From Candidatus Competibacter denitrificans Run_A_D11 (GTDB taxonomy: Bacteria > Pseudomonadota > Gammaproteobacteria > Competibacterales > Competibacteraceae): 64,000 nucleotides of DNA. Made by a program: the position numbers and the translations under genes. The stretch is taken from assembly GCF_001051235.1 (NCBI RefSeq), contig NZ_CBTJ020000032.1, forward strand, positions 1 to 64,000. The letters run 5' to 3'. The stretch's first letter is position 1, and the number at the start of each line of letters is the position of its first letter. The notes under the pieces are model-generated. The model ran no database searches. It saw nothing but the letters and a program-made list of their open reading frames with translations, and had not been told where the DNA came from. Of this stretch, positions 36,988-45,432 are shown one piece after another.

Positions 36988-38455
36988 AACCAATAGCACT
37001 ACGTAACTCTATTTGGTAAAGGTGATACTCGCCAGCCACCTCGCCAGGGTCGATGCGTAGCCGACCGGTCACACCTGGAGGTAACTCAATTAGTAATGTA
37101 TTGTGGCCACGATAAATAGATGTACGAACCGATTGCTCCTCAGCATAATCAGATTGATCGCAAAGCATATAAAAAACCTGGAGAACGGAATGGCTCGGAG
37201 CCTCTATATCAATTTTTAGAACTGACCTTTGCAGTGAAGCACCAAGGGATGGCAGATAGAGATACGGATCATTTCCATGAGCATGTAGCCGGATATGATC
37301 ATCAGCAGATGTGATATCGACCTGATGCGCTCCTACCAGTAAATTTGCATTATCTTGGGTAACTGTCAGTTCAATTTTTTCAAGTCTATCGAATTCCTGT
37401 AGTCGTTGCTCTCGCTGCACTGGCACTTTCACGCAAATATCAGAATAGTTAGTGAGAAACGGAGTCCGGGATGCGAATGGAATCAAAGGCTCAACCGGCA
37501 CAGTAGCACCATCAGGCTTTCGAAAAATCAAATTCAGAACGAATCGAGCAAAACCGACCGGAATACGAAGATCGCGCGCCAGAAAAAAAGTTTGCAGCAA
37601 ACGTTCTTCAAGCGTAATCGGAAACCACACCTGCATCTCGGGTTCATAGCCATCGGCCGCAAGCACCGCTCCAAGATCCTCAATATCGAGTGCGATCTGG
37701 AAATCGTGAAAGCTAATGCCGGTACCAAGCCGGATTCGCTCCAGCTCCGCTGCTTGTTCGGATATGCGGATGGCCTCATCCAGGGTTTTGATGATGCGTT
37801 GGCGCTGGGTTCTATGATAATACCGAAGCGCAATGGGACCTGGCAGCAAGTGGAAAAATGGCAGAAAGGTCGTGTGAACATCCATATAGGTAAGCCGGTT
37901 AGGTGTCTCAATGACTACCAGATGGCCGCCTGGCCGGAGTAGCTTCCAACTCGCCTGAATCGTTTCCAGGCATTCAGCGCTCGTGCAATGCTCAAGAACC
38001 GCATAAAGCAATACAATATCAACGCTGTTTTCACCGTGGCGGTGACAAATCTGGCTCAATAGTTGGTCGGGTGTCACCGCATGGTAGGTAACATTGCTCA
38101 AGCCGAGCATCTGGGCACGGAGCCGCGCTCCCTCCACATGGGCAGCGTCAATATCATAACCGACCACATGCCCAGCTAGCCGCGCAAAAGCCACCGTACT
38201 GGAGCCAGACCCACAACCGATTTCGACAATCTGGGAACCCGCTAGCGGAGTGGTACGATTGACCCACGGCACTGCGTATTGAGTGGCTTGATTGTAGCGT
38301 CTGAATACCGCATTCTCGACAGCAAGTCGGCCTTCAGCGGACTCACGATCCAGCTTGCTCAAATGGGCATTCAGGAAAACCTCGTTAAAGGCTGCCTCCA
38401 TCTGGGCCGTAAAAGCCGCATCTTTCTGCGGATCTAGCAACATCCAATTCTCCAA
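36986..38455 (-). CDS. SAM-dependent methyltransferase with C-terminal beta module
   Basis: 489-residue protein. The N-terminal half is a class I methyltransferase with motif I VEIGCGSGSS (about 77-86), an acidic motif VVGYDIDAAHVEGA and motif post-I LLYAVLEHC. The C-terminal part (about 350-489) is predicted beta-rich and includes DPYLYLP (396-402), strikingly similar to DPHLELP in the C-terminal module of the 17167-18675 methyltransferase. It probably modifies a sugar of the surface glycan; the beta module may bind glycan. It lies downstream of the large 1410-residue transferase gene on the same strand, about 110 nt away. Confidence 0.83.
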   Translation of the reverse strand: MENWMLLDPQKDAAFTAQMEAAFNEVFLNAHLSKLDRESAEGRLAVENAVFRRYNQATQYAVPWVNRTTPLAGSQIVEIGCGSGSSTVAFARLAGHVVGYDIDAAHVEGARLRAQMLGLSNVTYHAVTPDQLLSQICHRHGENSVDIVLLYAVLEHCTSAECLETIQASWKLLRPGGHLVVIETPNRLTYMDVHTTFLPFFHLLPGPIALRYYHRTQRQRIIKTLDEAIRISEQAAELERIRLGTGISFHDFQIALDIEDLGAVLAADGYEPEMQVWFPITLEERLLQTFFLARDLRIPVGFARFVLNLIFRKPDGATVPVEPLIPFASRTPFLTNYSDICVKVPVQREQRLQEFDRLEKIELTVTQDNANLLVGAHQVDITSADDHIRLHAHGNDPYLYLPSLGASLQRSVLKIDIEAPSHSVLQVFYMLCDQSDYAEEQSVRTSIYRGHNTLLIELPPGVTGRLRIDPGEVAGEYHLYQIELRSAIG

Positions 38456-38567
38456 GAGAAAAATAAATCACTCACAAATCGCTCTATCCATCAGGCTGCC
38501 GCATAAAAACTGAGTTGGAAAGTCATGCTTTCGTAAAATCAGGTTTGATTAATTACCACGGCACTTT

Positions 38568-41500
38568 TCAGACATCGGCCACACTGGCCAACGCCGCTTC
38601 ATACAATAGTTCGGCGTAGTCGGTACCCATTTCCGCATAGCCGGTTAAGCCTTGCAGTACCCAGGGTGAGGCTGCCCGATACCGCTCTCGACGCGGCCTA
38701 TCCTGGATCAAGGCAGTCAAGCGCGCAGTTAATTTCCCTATGTCACCGACGGAGTAATAATCGGCGTTAATCCCTTCGCGGACTTGCTCGACTACGCCAT
38801 TGACTGGGGTAGTAAGGATTGCTAAACCAGCCGACATTGCTTCTAAAATGACACGGGGGTAGCTTTCCATCCCCGAAGTGAGGACAAAAATATCGCTGGC
38901 GCGATAATAGAGAATTACATCCGAGGTTTCTTTGATTATGGTCAACAAGGCACGCCGGGCTGGCTCCAGCCTCTCGACAGCAACATGTAATTGCTGGCTG
39001 TACTCATTATCTCGGTCACCTACAATGAAAAAACGTAGCTGTTGAGCCTCAAGAGTCACTTTATCCAGACGCGAGAGCGCTTCAACAAGATCGATTTGGC
39101 GCTTACGATCACAAACGGTACCAACTGACAAAATAACAATATCATTATCGTTGATACCTAATGCCGAGCGAGCGCTTTGCCTGTCCGTTTCACTCAAGGA
39201 GGCTATTGAATCAGGCTCCAGACCATTAGGGATGACCGTAAAGTTATGGCAGAAATCAAGCTCTCGATAGATATTGCGAGTCTGCTTAGCGACGAATATT
39301 ACGCGATACGGGTATTTGAAACACTCAATGGGGCGAGATCGAATAGCTGGAGGAACAAAATCAAAATAATTTTGCCAGCCCTCGCTTTCATGGATCACCC
39401 ACAAGCAAGGCAACTGTGCCTGATGAGCAACATCGACCGCAAAAAAACCGTGTAAGGTATTAGCAAACACTATATCAATAGCAGACTCAGCCAGCAGTAG
39501 CCCAATGTCACCGAGAGCCTCCAAATAGCCGGGCAAGGTATTATGCTTGCTTAGGGGATGCGATAAAATTTTTACCTCAATCCCCGACTGCTCGTAGGAT
39601 TCCCGCAGCGGCCCATCATTGGGAGAGAAAATAAGCGGCCTAATCTGTGTGTTCTTTTGCAGAAATTTGGCTATCTCCAGCATTTGCCTGGGCGCACCTT
39701 CCCAATTCAGATTGTGGGTAAACATGGCCGCGCGCAATTTCAATCCTGTATTCCGGATCAGGCGGCGGGGGGTGATCTGGAAATTAGGATTTTCCCGGCT
39801 CAAATTGGGATTTAGATAAGGATCACGGACCAGATTAAAGCGCTTGCGGTAAGCCGCGATCTCTTGGGGCCTATCACTAAAACCACGAGTCTGCCCTTCA
39901 AAATGCAATAGTTCCGCATTGGGTGTATAAACTACTCTATAGCCACGCTCTCGGAGCCGATGACAATAGTCCGGATCATTATAGGCAACCGGAAATTGTT
40001 CTTCATCGAATCCGCCCACCTCTAGAAAAAGCTGGCGTCGCGTCAACAGGCAGGCAGCGGTCACCGCCGCACAGTTCCGGGCCATGGCAATATACGCCAG
40101 ATAGCCGTTATCTCCCCGCCGCGTCAGTTTAAACGCATGATCGCATAACCCATCAATACCCTGAGCAACTCCAGCGTGTTGCACACGGCCATCTTTATAG
40201 CGCAACAAAGCGCCTACGGCACCTACCTTGGAAAGTTCCGCATAACCAACCATGTTCGATAGCCACTCTGGCGTGACTATTTCCGTATCATCGTTCAAAA
40301 AGAGCAGGTATTCCGTTGCAGCGTGCTGCGCCGCTTGATTCATGACGTAACTGAAGCTAAAACCTTGGCCCGGTCGGTTGGCAATGCGAATGACCTCCTG
40401 ATTGAGGCTATCTAGATAACGGCGCGCTTCAGGCTGATCATTTTCATTATCGACCACCATAATCCGATAGTGGCGATACGTGGTTTTATTCAAGGATTTG
40501 AGGCAACGGCGCAGTAAATCTGGCCGGTTATGTGTGGGAATGATCAAAGTAACCGAAGGGCCTTCGTCGGGAAAACGGATGTAATAAATACCATTCCCAT
40601 TTCTTTTCGCCCAGTCCGGCTGATAAGCTTGACCTTTACTGCCGCGTCGGTCGAGGGCTGATTGGACGGCTTTCAAACCGGCGGTAAAGCTATAAGGTTT
40701 TTCATGTCCCGAGAAAGCTGTCGAGCCACGAACACAGCGCCAATGATAAAGCACATAAGGCAAGTGCCCAACATGACGTGCCAATTCTCCGGCCCGCAAT
40801 GCAAAATCGTGATCCTGCGACCCTTCAAAACCTTCTCGTAAGCCACCGAGCTGCTCGAACAGGCCGCTTCTAACAACGAGCACCTGCCCGGCGTACATAT
40901 AGGAGAGCAATAACTCAGGCGACCAGTCCGGTTTGAAATGCGGATCATAACGCCGACCTTCTTCGTCGATCTTATCGCAATCGGAATAGAGCAAATCAGT
41001 TTCAGGATGGTCGGCAATATATAACGCTACTTCAGCCAGGGCATCGAGTGTCAACTCGTCGTCCTGGTCCACCAACAATAAAAAATCACCTTTCGCCAAA
41101 CCGGCGGCACTATTAGTTGCTGCGCTGATATGGCCGTTTACTTCACGGAAGTGCACAGCAATACGCGGGTCTTGCGCAAGCTGTTCCAAGTAAGGTCGAA
41201 CTTGCGGGTCAGTGCTGGCATCATCGGCGATGCACAACTCCCAATCGGTATGGATCTGGCGTTTTACCGACTCAATTGCGCGAATAAAAAAGCGCATAGG
41301 CGGATTATAGACCGGCATGACGACCGATATTTTCGGTAGCCGAGAACGGTGTGCCGCCAAACGGTAATAAATTTCACTTTCCGCTCGCGGATTCCATTGA
41401 TTGACGCGCAGCCAAGCGGCATAGGGATCGTCTGGAGCTAACGGCGACCGGGCATCGGGCATCCTCTCCTTAAAATCTAATTGGCCTCGAGTTGTCAATC

Positions 41501-42800
41501 GATCCAGGCGTATGGTGCGTGGAGATAACCCGTTCAGCGCCCCTGCCACGATAGGGCGAAGGCGGGTTTCCAGCCAGGGCAGATGAGTGCCAGCCGAGCG
41601 AAGCGGTGTAGTCAATCGCCAAGCGACGCTGTTTTTGATTGCATTAAGTTCCGTAGCCAGCACCACCGATTTTTGCCGACTGTTTTCCAACTCGTAGGCT
41701 CGGTGCGTCGCCTCAGCCGCTCGCTCTTGCAGTGCTTCTCTGGACTCCTCAAGATGGCGTTGTACGCCGTCCATGTCCTCTTGCAACCGTGCCACATCAG
41801 CAATTTTTTCTTGTATTACCTCCCTGAAAGCATTGGCTTGCTGCCGGGTGTTTTCTAAATCGCTCCGCAGGCTCGCCATCTCGGCCTCCAGATCAGCGAC
41901 TTTATGGCGCTGATGATCAGCCTCACGCTCTTCGGCCCGCACTGCAATACCGAACAAGCGGCATCCCTGATCGAACTCCTGCCGAATTGCGTCGAGCCGC
42001 TGCTGCGCGACTGTATCCTGCGGGTCTTCGCTTAAAAGCTGACAAATTGCATACGTTTCGGACACCCACCATGGGATGCCCATCCGGTTCGTCAAATCCT
42101 GATCGGAAACCACTTGATGGCGAACTTCGGCCGAAAGGAATTCGGTTATCTCCAGTTCGGTATCCACTGAAAGCCTGGACCAGACCAGGCTGGCTTGCCG
42201 ACCGATTCGATCCATCAGTCGCCGCCAATCCAGCAACAGCTCTTCGTAAGAACAAAACGCGCGTGGCAGATGGCGGGAAGCTTGCTCAGCGTCCAAAACA
42301 TGGCGGAGCCACAGCAAAAATGATTTACCTTCGGTGAAACCATCTCGCTGATGCAGAGAGCGCGCCACTTCAAGCGGATTACGGAAGGGCACAATGACCG
42401 TAGGCGCAATTTGTAGCGCATCAAATACATTGAGCCATAAAGGTAGCAGCCGACAAATACGCGGATCCTTCACTACGATGGGTCCGGCTGTCCCAAATTC
42501 AGCCAGTAGAATCGCTTTGAGTTCTTCCAAATGGGCTGTCAACAGCGGGGCTGAGTACCAGTCGGGATTGAAGCGTGACCAGTCATGCCAATAGGAACCA
42601 GCCGATGTTAACACCCGGTCGTGGAAATCAACGACCGACTGCGTTTCCCAGAATCCCTTAACATTATATTGGCTAGGAGGAATCAGATGCCTGGGCAGGC
42701 TAAAGCCTAACAGATTGATGACTCGCGTCAGCGCTGATGTGCCGCTGCGATGCATACCGAGAACCAGTATGGCCTGGCGCTCTACAGGGAAGTTGGGCAT
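38568..42800 (-). CDS. Four-module enzyme: sulfotransferase-like, GT2, GT2 and GT4 domains
   Basis: 1410-residue protein. Residues 10-275 are a sulfotransferase-family P-loop domain (LVLGMHRSGTSAL at 12-24 as the phosphosulfate-binding loop, KDPR at 111-114). Residues about 290-395 form a coiled coil ending in SVAWRLTTPLR. GT2 domain 1 spans about 490-710 (CIADDAST, DQDDE at 578-582) and GT2 domain 2 about 748-990 (LIIPTHN, NDDTE at 836-840, YNDPDYCHRL). A GT4 domain fills about 1020-1400 (VGTVCDRKRQID, SGMESYPRVILEAM). It could sulfate and extend a glycan in one polypeptide, with the coiled coil as spacer. All catalytic motifs look intact. Neighbours are an O-antigen methyltransferase and a secreted-protein locus. 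Confidence 0.88.
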   Translation of the reverse strand: MPNFPVERQAILVLGMHRSGTSALTRVINLLGFSLPRHLIPPSQYNVKGFWETQSVVDFHDRVLTSAGSYWHDWSRFNPDWYSAPLLTAHLEELKAILLAEFGTAGPIVVKDPRICRLLPLWLNVFDALQIAPTVIVPFRNPLEVARSLHQRDGFTEGKSFLLWLRHVLDAEQASRHLPRAFCSYEELLLDWRRLMDRIGRQASLVWSRLSVDTELEITEFLSAEVRHQVVSDQDLTNRMGIPWWVSETYAICQLLSEDPQDTVAQQRLDAIRQEFDQGCRLFGIAVRAEEREADHQRHKVADLEAEMASLRSDLENTRQQANAFREVIQEKIADVARLQEDMDGVQRHLEESREALQERAAEATHRAYELENSRQKSVVLATELNAIKNSVAWRLTTPLRSAGTHLPWLETRLRPIVAGALNGLSPRTIRLDRLTTRGQLDFKERMPDARSPLAPDDPYAAWLRVNQWNPRAESEIYYRLAAHRSRLPKISVVMPVYNPPMRFFIRAIESVKRQIHTDWELCIADDASTDPQVRPYLEQLAQDPRIAVHFREVNGHISAATNSAAGLAKGDFLLLVDQDDELTLDALAEVALYIADHPETDLLYSDCDKIDEEGRRYDPHFKPDWSPELLLSYMYAGQVLVVRSGLFEQLGGLREGFEGSQDHDFALRAGELARHVGHLPYVLYHWRCVRGSTAFSGHEKPYSFTAGLKAVQSALDRRGSKGQAYQPDWAKRNGNGIYYIRFPDEGPSVTLIIPTHNRPDLLRRCLKSLNKTTYRHYRIMVVDNENDQPEARRYLDSLNQEVIRIANRPGQGFSFSYVMNQAAQHAATEYLLFLNDDTEIVTPEWLSNMVGYAELSKVGAVGALLRYKDGRVQHAGVAQGIDGLCDHAFKLTRRGDNGYLAYIAMARNCAAVTAACLLTRRQLFLEVGGFDEEQFPVAYNDPDYCHRLRERGYRVVYTPNAELLHFEGQTRGFSDRPQEIAAYRKRFNLVRDPYLNPNLSRENPNFQITPRRLIRNTGLKLRAAMFTHNLNWEGAPRQMLEIAKFLQKNTQIRPLIFSPNDGPLRESYEQSGIEVKILSHPLSKHNTLPGYLEALGDIGLLLAESAIDIVFANTLHGFFAVDVAHQAQLPCLWVIHESEGWQNYFDFVPPAIRSRPIECFKYPYRVIFVAKQTRNIYRELDFCHNFTVIPNGLEPDSIASLSETDRQSARSALGINDNDIVILSVGTVCDRKRQIDLVEALSRLDKVTLEAQQLRFFIVGDRDNEYSQQLHVAVERLEPARRALLTIIKETSDVILYYRASDIFVLTSGMESYPRVILEAMSAGLAILTTPVNGVVEQVREGINADYYSVGDIGKLTARLTALIQDRPRRERYRAASPWVLQGLTGYAEMGTDYAELLYEAALASVADV

Positions 42801-43062
42801 AAAATCAAGCCTGTCAAAAAACCAAATGTCAGTGGCAAACTCGTTCCAGCGCTGTCATCAAATTCAGGGTATTTACGCCCGCTAACGCTCTGGAGCAGAG
42901 ACATAATAAAGGTTTTGCACTATATATTTTCGTCTGCTTTCTATCCACATCGAACCACGGTTTGATCCATAATTTCATGTGTCATCTATCACATGCCATG
43001 TATGTAAATTTGACACTGCTCTTCTGGTTTGCGCGATTTTCAAACAAAAATAGGGGGTTGCA
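42801..43062. other. Divergent intergenic region
   Basis: 262 nt between the divergent 1410-residue transferase gene and the first secreted paralogue, so it should carry promoters for both. The right half is AT-rich. A separated inverted pair GTGTCA / TGACAC occurs around 42978-43015. No reading frame or RNA gene is convincing. AGGGGG about 6 nt before 43063 is the ribosome-binding site of the secreted paralogue. Confidence 0.4.
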
Positions 43063-44679
43063 ATGCAAAAAACGATGATGAAATCACTGACGATGGCCGT
43101 CGGTATCGCGCTGGGTGGGTTGGGGGTATTGCCCTCGGCGCAGGCGGTGTATGTGTCGGCCAACAACCTGGGTCAGGCGCTGATCTTTCCCTACTACACC
43201 GTGCGCGGCGGTTGGATGACCCTGTTCGGTGTCACCAACACCAGCGCCCTGACAGTCGCTGTCAAGGTGCGCTTCCGTGAAGCGTATAACTCGCGTGATG
43301 TGTTTGACTTTAATATCATCCTCTCACCCTACGATGTGTGGACCGGCTGGGTGGCGGATGCGGGGGATCGGCCCGCGCTCTTCTCCGAAGACAAATCCTG
43401 CACCGTAGGGGCTATGTCACCCAACGGCATTCCGTTTACGGACGGCCTGAACACCTACACTGGTACAGCGGCGGATGGTGGCCCGACTACCCCAGACCGG
43501 ATGAAGGAAGGCTATGTTGAGATGATCATGATGGGTGCGGCCAATGTGGTCACTCCCGCTGGGACTCCCGACCTCACCCCCCTGGCCCGCGGTGCGATCC
43601 ACGTCAACGGGGTCCCGACGAATTGCCAGGCTCTGATCGACGCTTTCACCAATTACAACCAGTTGGGAACTGCAGGTATGGCCCCCACAGCCGGGTTCTT
43701 GCGCGGCGAGTTCCAGTTCTATGGTGTTGACCCCACGAGTAATCGATCGCTGAACCCGCTGAAGGGGACGTTTGCGCTGGTTAACGGCGCCAAGGGCTTG
43801 AACGCCGTCGGACTGCCTGTTCATTTAGAGGGTTATGCATGGCGCGCTGACAGAGACGTGCTCGACCCCGGAATTTTTATGACTTCGCAGTTGCCTAAAG
43901 ACGAAGCTGGCGGTAAATATTACGATTCCTACAACGAACCAAGCTTGGGGAGCCGTTACCAAGATAGCGTTAGTGGGTATCTTCAGGTTCATCGTAACTA
44001 TAATGAGTTGATATTTGGCCAACGGCCAATACCGGCGGTTGCATTTAGCCATAATACAGCCGGTGCTGTCCGAACAACCGGCGCACTCGAAGCAGTCGGC
44101 CTTCTCAATGAATGGTCGCGGCGAACCAATGCAGCGGCGGGCTGGGTCACGGCCACCGATTGGGTCATCACCTTCCCGACTAAGCATTTCTTTGTTGACA
44201 ATGACCCCGATAATGAATACGCCGGGCGCAATAGTTTCCGTGGTAACGCTGTTGCGGCCCCCGGTCTGACTGCCGATGATCTTACACCGTTTAGCCAATC
44301 GTTTGTGGACACCGCCGCCTCTCCCGTAGTGCGTCGGGGCAAGTCGTGCGATTCTGTCAGCTATCAGTTGCGTAACCGCGAAGAGCAGCGTTCGACCACC
44401 AGTCTGTTCTCACCAAGCGGCAGCTCTCAAATGTGTTATGAAGCCAACGTGCTGACCTTCAACAAGGGTGCGATCCTCGAATCGCCGATTGCTCAAAGCA
44501 TCAACTATCCGGAGAATTTCACCTTCGGTTGGCTGAATGTTCGCTTCTCTGGCGCCAACGCGGCCAATATGGGTCTGCCAGCGGTGGGCTTTGGTATCAC
44601 TAGCCGCGATGATGGCAGCAGCACGTTGCTGAGCGAGGCGGGCTTGTATAACCATACTATCGTCCGGCCTGCTCTTTAG
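43063..44679 (+). CDS. Secreted protein of unknown function, tandem paralogue A
   Basis: 538-residue exported protein. It has a classical signal peptide (basic start, MAVGIALGGLGVLPSAQA, probable cleavage after AQA), followed by a beta-rich region beginning VSANNLGQALIFPYYTVRGGWMTL. Conserved cysteines occur in CTVG, NCQA, CDSVSY and CYEAN, suggesting disulfides in the periplasm or outside the cell. There is no PEP-CTERM, LPXTG or outer-membrane C-terminal phenylalanine signature. Proteins of this general look occur as multi-copy surface or secreted proteins in gammaproteobacteria, to my recollection, without known function. It is a close paralogue of the protein at 45433-47022 and has its own intrinsic terminator. 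Confidence 0.8.
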   Translation: MQKTMMKSLTMAVGIALGGLGVLPSAQAVYVSANNLGQALIFPYYTVRGGWMTLFGVTNTSALTVAVKVRFREAYNSRDVFDFNIILSPYDVWTGWVADAGDRPALFSEDKSCTVGAMSPNGIPFTDGLNTYTGTAADGGPTTPDRMKEGYVEMIMMGAANVVTPAGTPDLTPLARGAIHVNGVPTNCQALIDAFTNYNQLGTAGMAPTAGFLRGEFQFYGVDPTSNRSLNPLKGTFALVNGAKGLNAVGLPVHLEGYAWRADRDVLDPGIFMTSQLPKDEAGGKYYDSYNEPSLGSRYQDSVSGYLQVHRNYNELIFGQRPIPAVAFSHNTAGAVRTTGALEAVGLLNEWSRRTNAAAGWVTATDWVITFPTKHFFVDNDPDNEYAGRNSFRGNAVAAPGLTADDLTPFSQSFVDTAASPVVRRGKSCDSVSYQLRNREEQRSTTSLFSPSGSSQMCYEANVLTFNKGAILESPIAQSINYPENFTFGWLNVRFSGANAANMGLPAVGFGITSRDDGSSTLLSEAGLYNHTIVRPAL

Positions 44680-44685
44680 CCCCAC

Positions 44686-44711
44686 AGCCCGCACCCAGTG
44701 CGGGCTTTTTT
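44686..44711 (+). terminator. Intrinsic terminator of secreted paralogue A
   Basis: Perfect 9-bp GC-rich stem (AGCCCGCAC / GTGCGGGCT, loop CCA), followed by TTTTTT, starting 7 nt after the stop codon. Confidence 0.92.
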
Positions 44712-44793
44712 ATGCACGATAAAGGTCAATACCGTATGGCCCCCAGGATTGCAGGGCGATACTATGGTTCAAGTTAGCCAACTATAAAGCCTT

Positions 44794-44850
44794 GTTGTAA
44801 GGTTTGTTGTAAATTTGAAAACAGTTGTAAATTTGAAAAGAGTGTTGTAG
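44794..44850. repeat. Four GTTGTA direct repeats upstream of the NTF2-like gene
   Basis: GTTGTA boxes start at 44794, 44806, 44824 and 44844. Two of them sit in identical 16-nt units (GTTGTAAATTTGAAAA at 44806-44821 and 44824-44839) with an 18-nt period. They lie in the promoter region of the gene starting at 44892 and look like tandem regulator sites or slippage products. Confidence 0.5.
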
Positions 44851-44891
44851 ATTGCGTTTAAGCTCTAAAATAGCCAATCTTAAGGAGCATT

Positions 44892-45356
44892 GTGGTGCGT
44901 TTGTTTCGCTTTTTCGGTGTGATGGTACTAACGCTTCTAGCTCTAATGGTGACTTTAGCGATTGGCGCGGACCAACAGCCTGTGCCACCCGCTGAAACCG
45001 CTTCAGCCGCTGAAAGCCTTCAAGCGCGGCGTAAAGCTCTGGAACAGCGTGTTACCGCCAAATGGGATGCCTTGATACGCAGGGATTTCGCAGCAGCCTA
45101 TTCCTTCACCTCACCAGCCTATCGAAAACTGTATTCGAAGGAACGCTTTCAAAGCACCTTTGGCAACAAGGTAGGTTGGAAACGCATTGAGATCACCAAA
45201 GTCGACTTCAAGGGTGATGATGCCGCAACAGTCGGCCTAAATCTCTATGTCGTGTATAATGGTTTTGTAGAGGGAAAACCTATTGACATGAAAACGTATG
45301 TCGAGGAACCTTGGGTCTATGCAGAGGGACAGTGGTGGTACTTGATGGAAAATTGA
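44892..45356 (+). CDS. Small exported NTF2-like protein
   Basis: 154-residue protein with an N-terminal hydrophobic signal (FFGVMVLTLLALMVTLAIGA), then a helical start and an alpha+beta body resembling the NTF2/SnoaL-like fold: KWDALIRRDFAAAYSFTSPAYRKLYS, VDFKGDDAATVGLNLYVVYNG, and a terminal EGQWWYLMEN typical of such domains. AAGGAG is followed by two in-frame GTG codons (44892 and 44895), either of which may start translation. It sits between two paralogous secreted proteins, each with its own terminator. Function unknown; a periplasmic ligand-binding or chaperone-like role is only a guess. Confidence 0.75.
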   Translation: MVRLFRFFGVMVLTLLALMVTLAIGADQQPVPPAETASAAESLQARRKALEQRVTAKWDALIRRDFAAAYSFTSPAYRKLYSKERFQSTFGNKVGWKRIEITKVDFKGDDAATVGLNLYVVYNGFVEGKPIDMKTYVEEPWVYAEGQWWYLMEN

Positions 45357-45432
45357 TTTCTGGATCGCGATTGGCTTGGGTAAGCAAGCCGCTTCGTGTT
45401 GTTTTAGTTACTTCTTTTAGGAGTTTTTGAAG

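Noticed and set aside
42832..42847. Sequence resembling a sigma54 -24/-12 promoter
   Set aside because: TGGCA is present, but the -12 GC is replaced and the match elsewhere is poor, so it is not better than chance.
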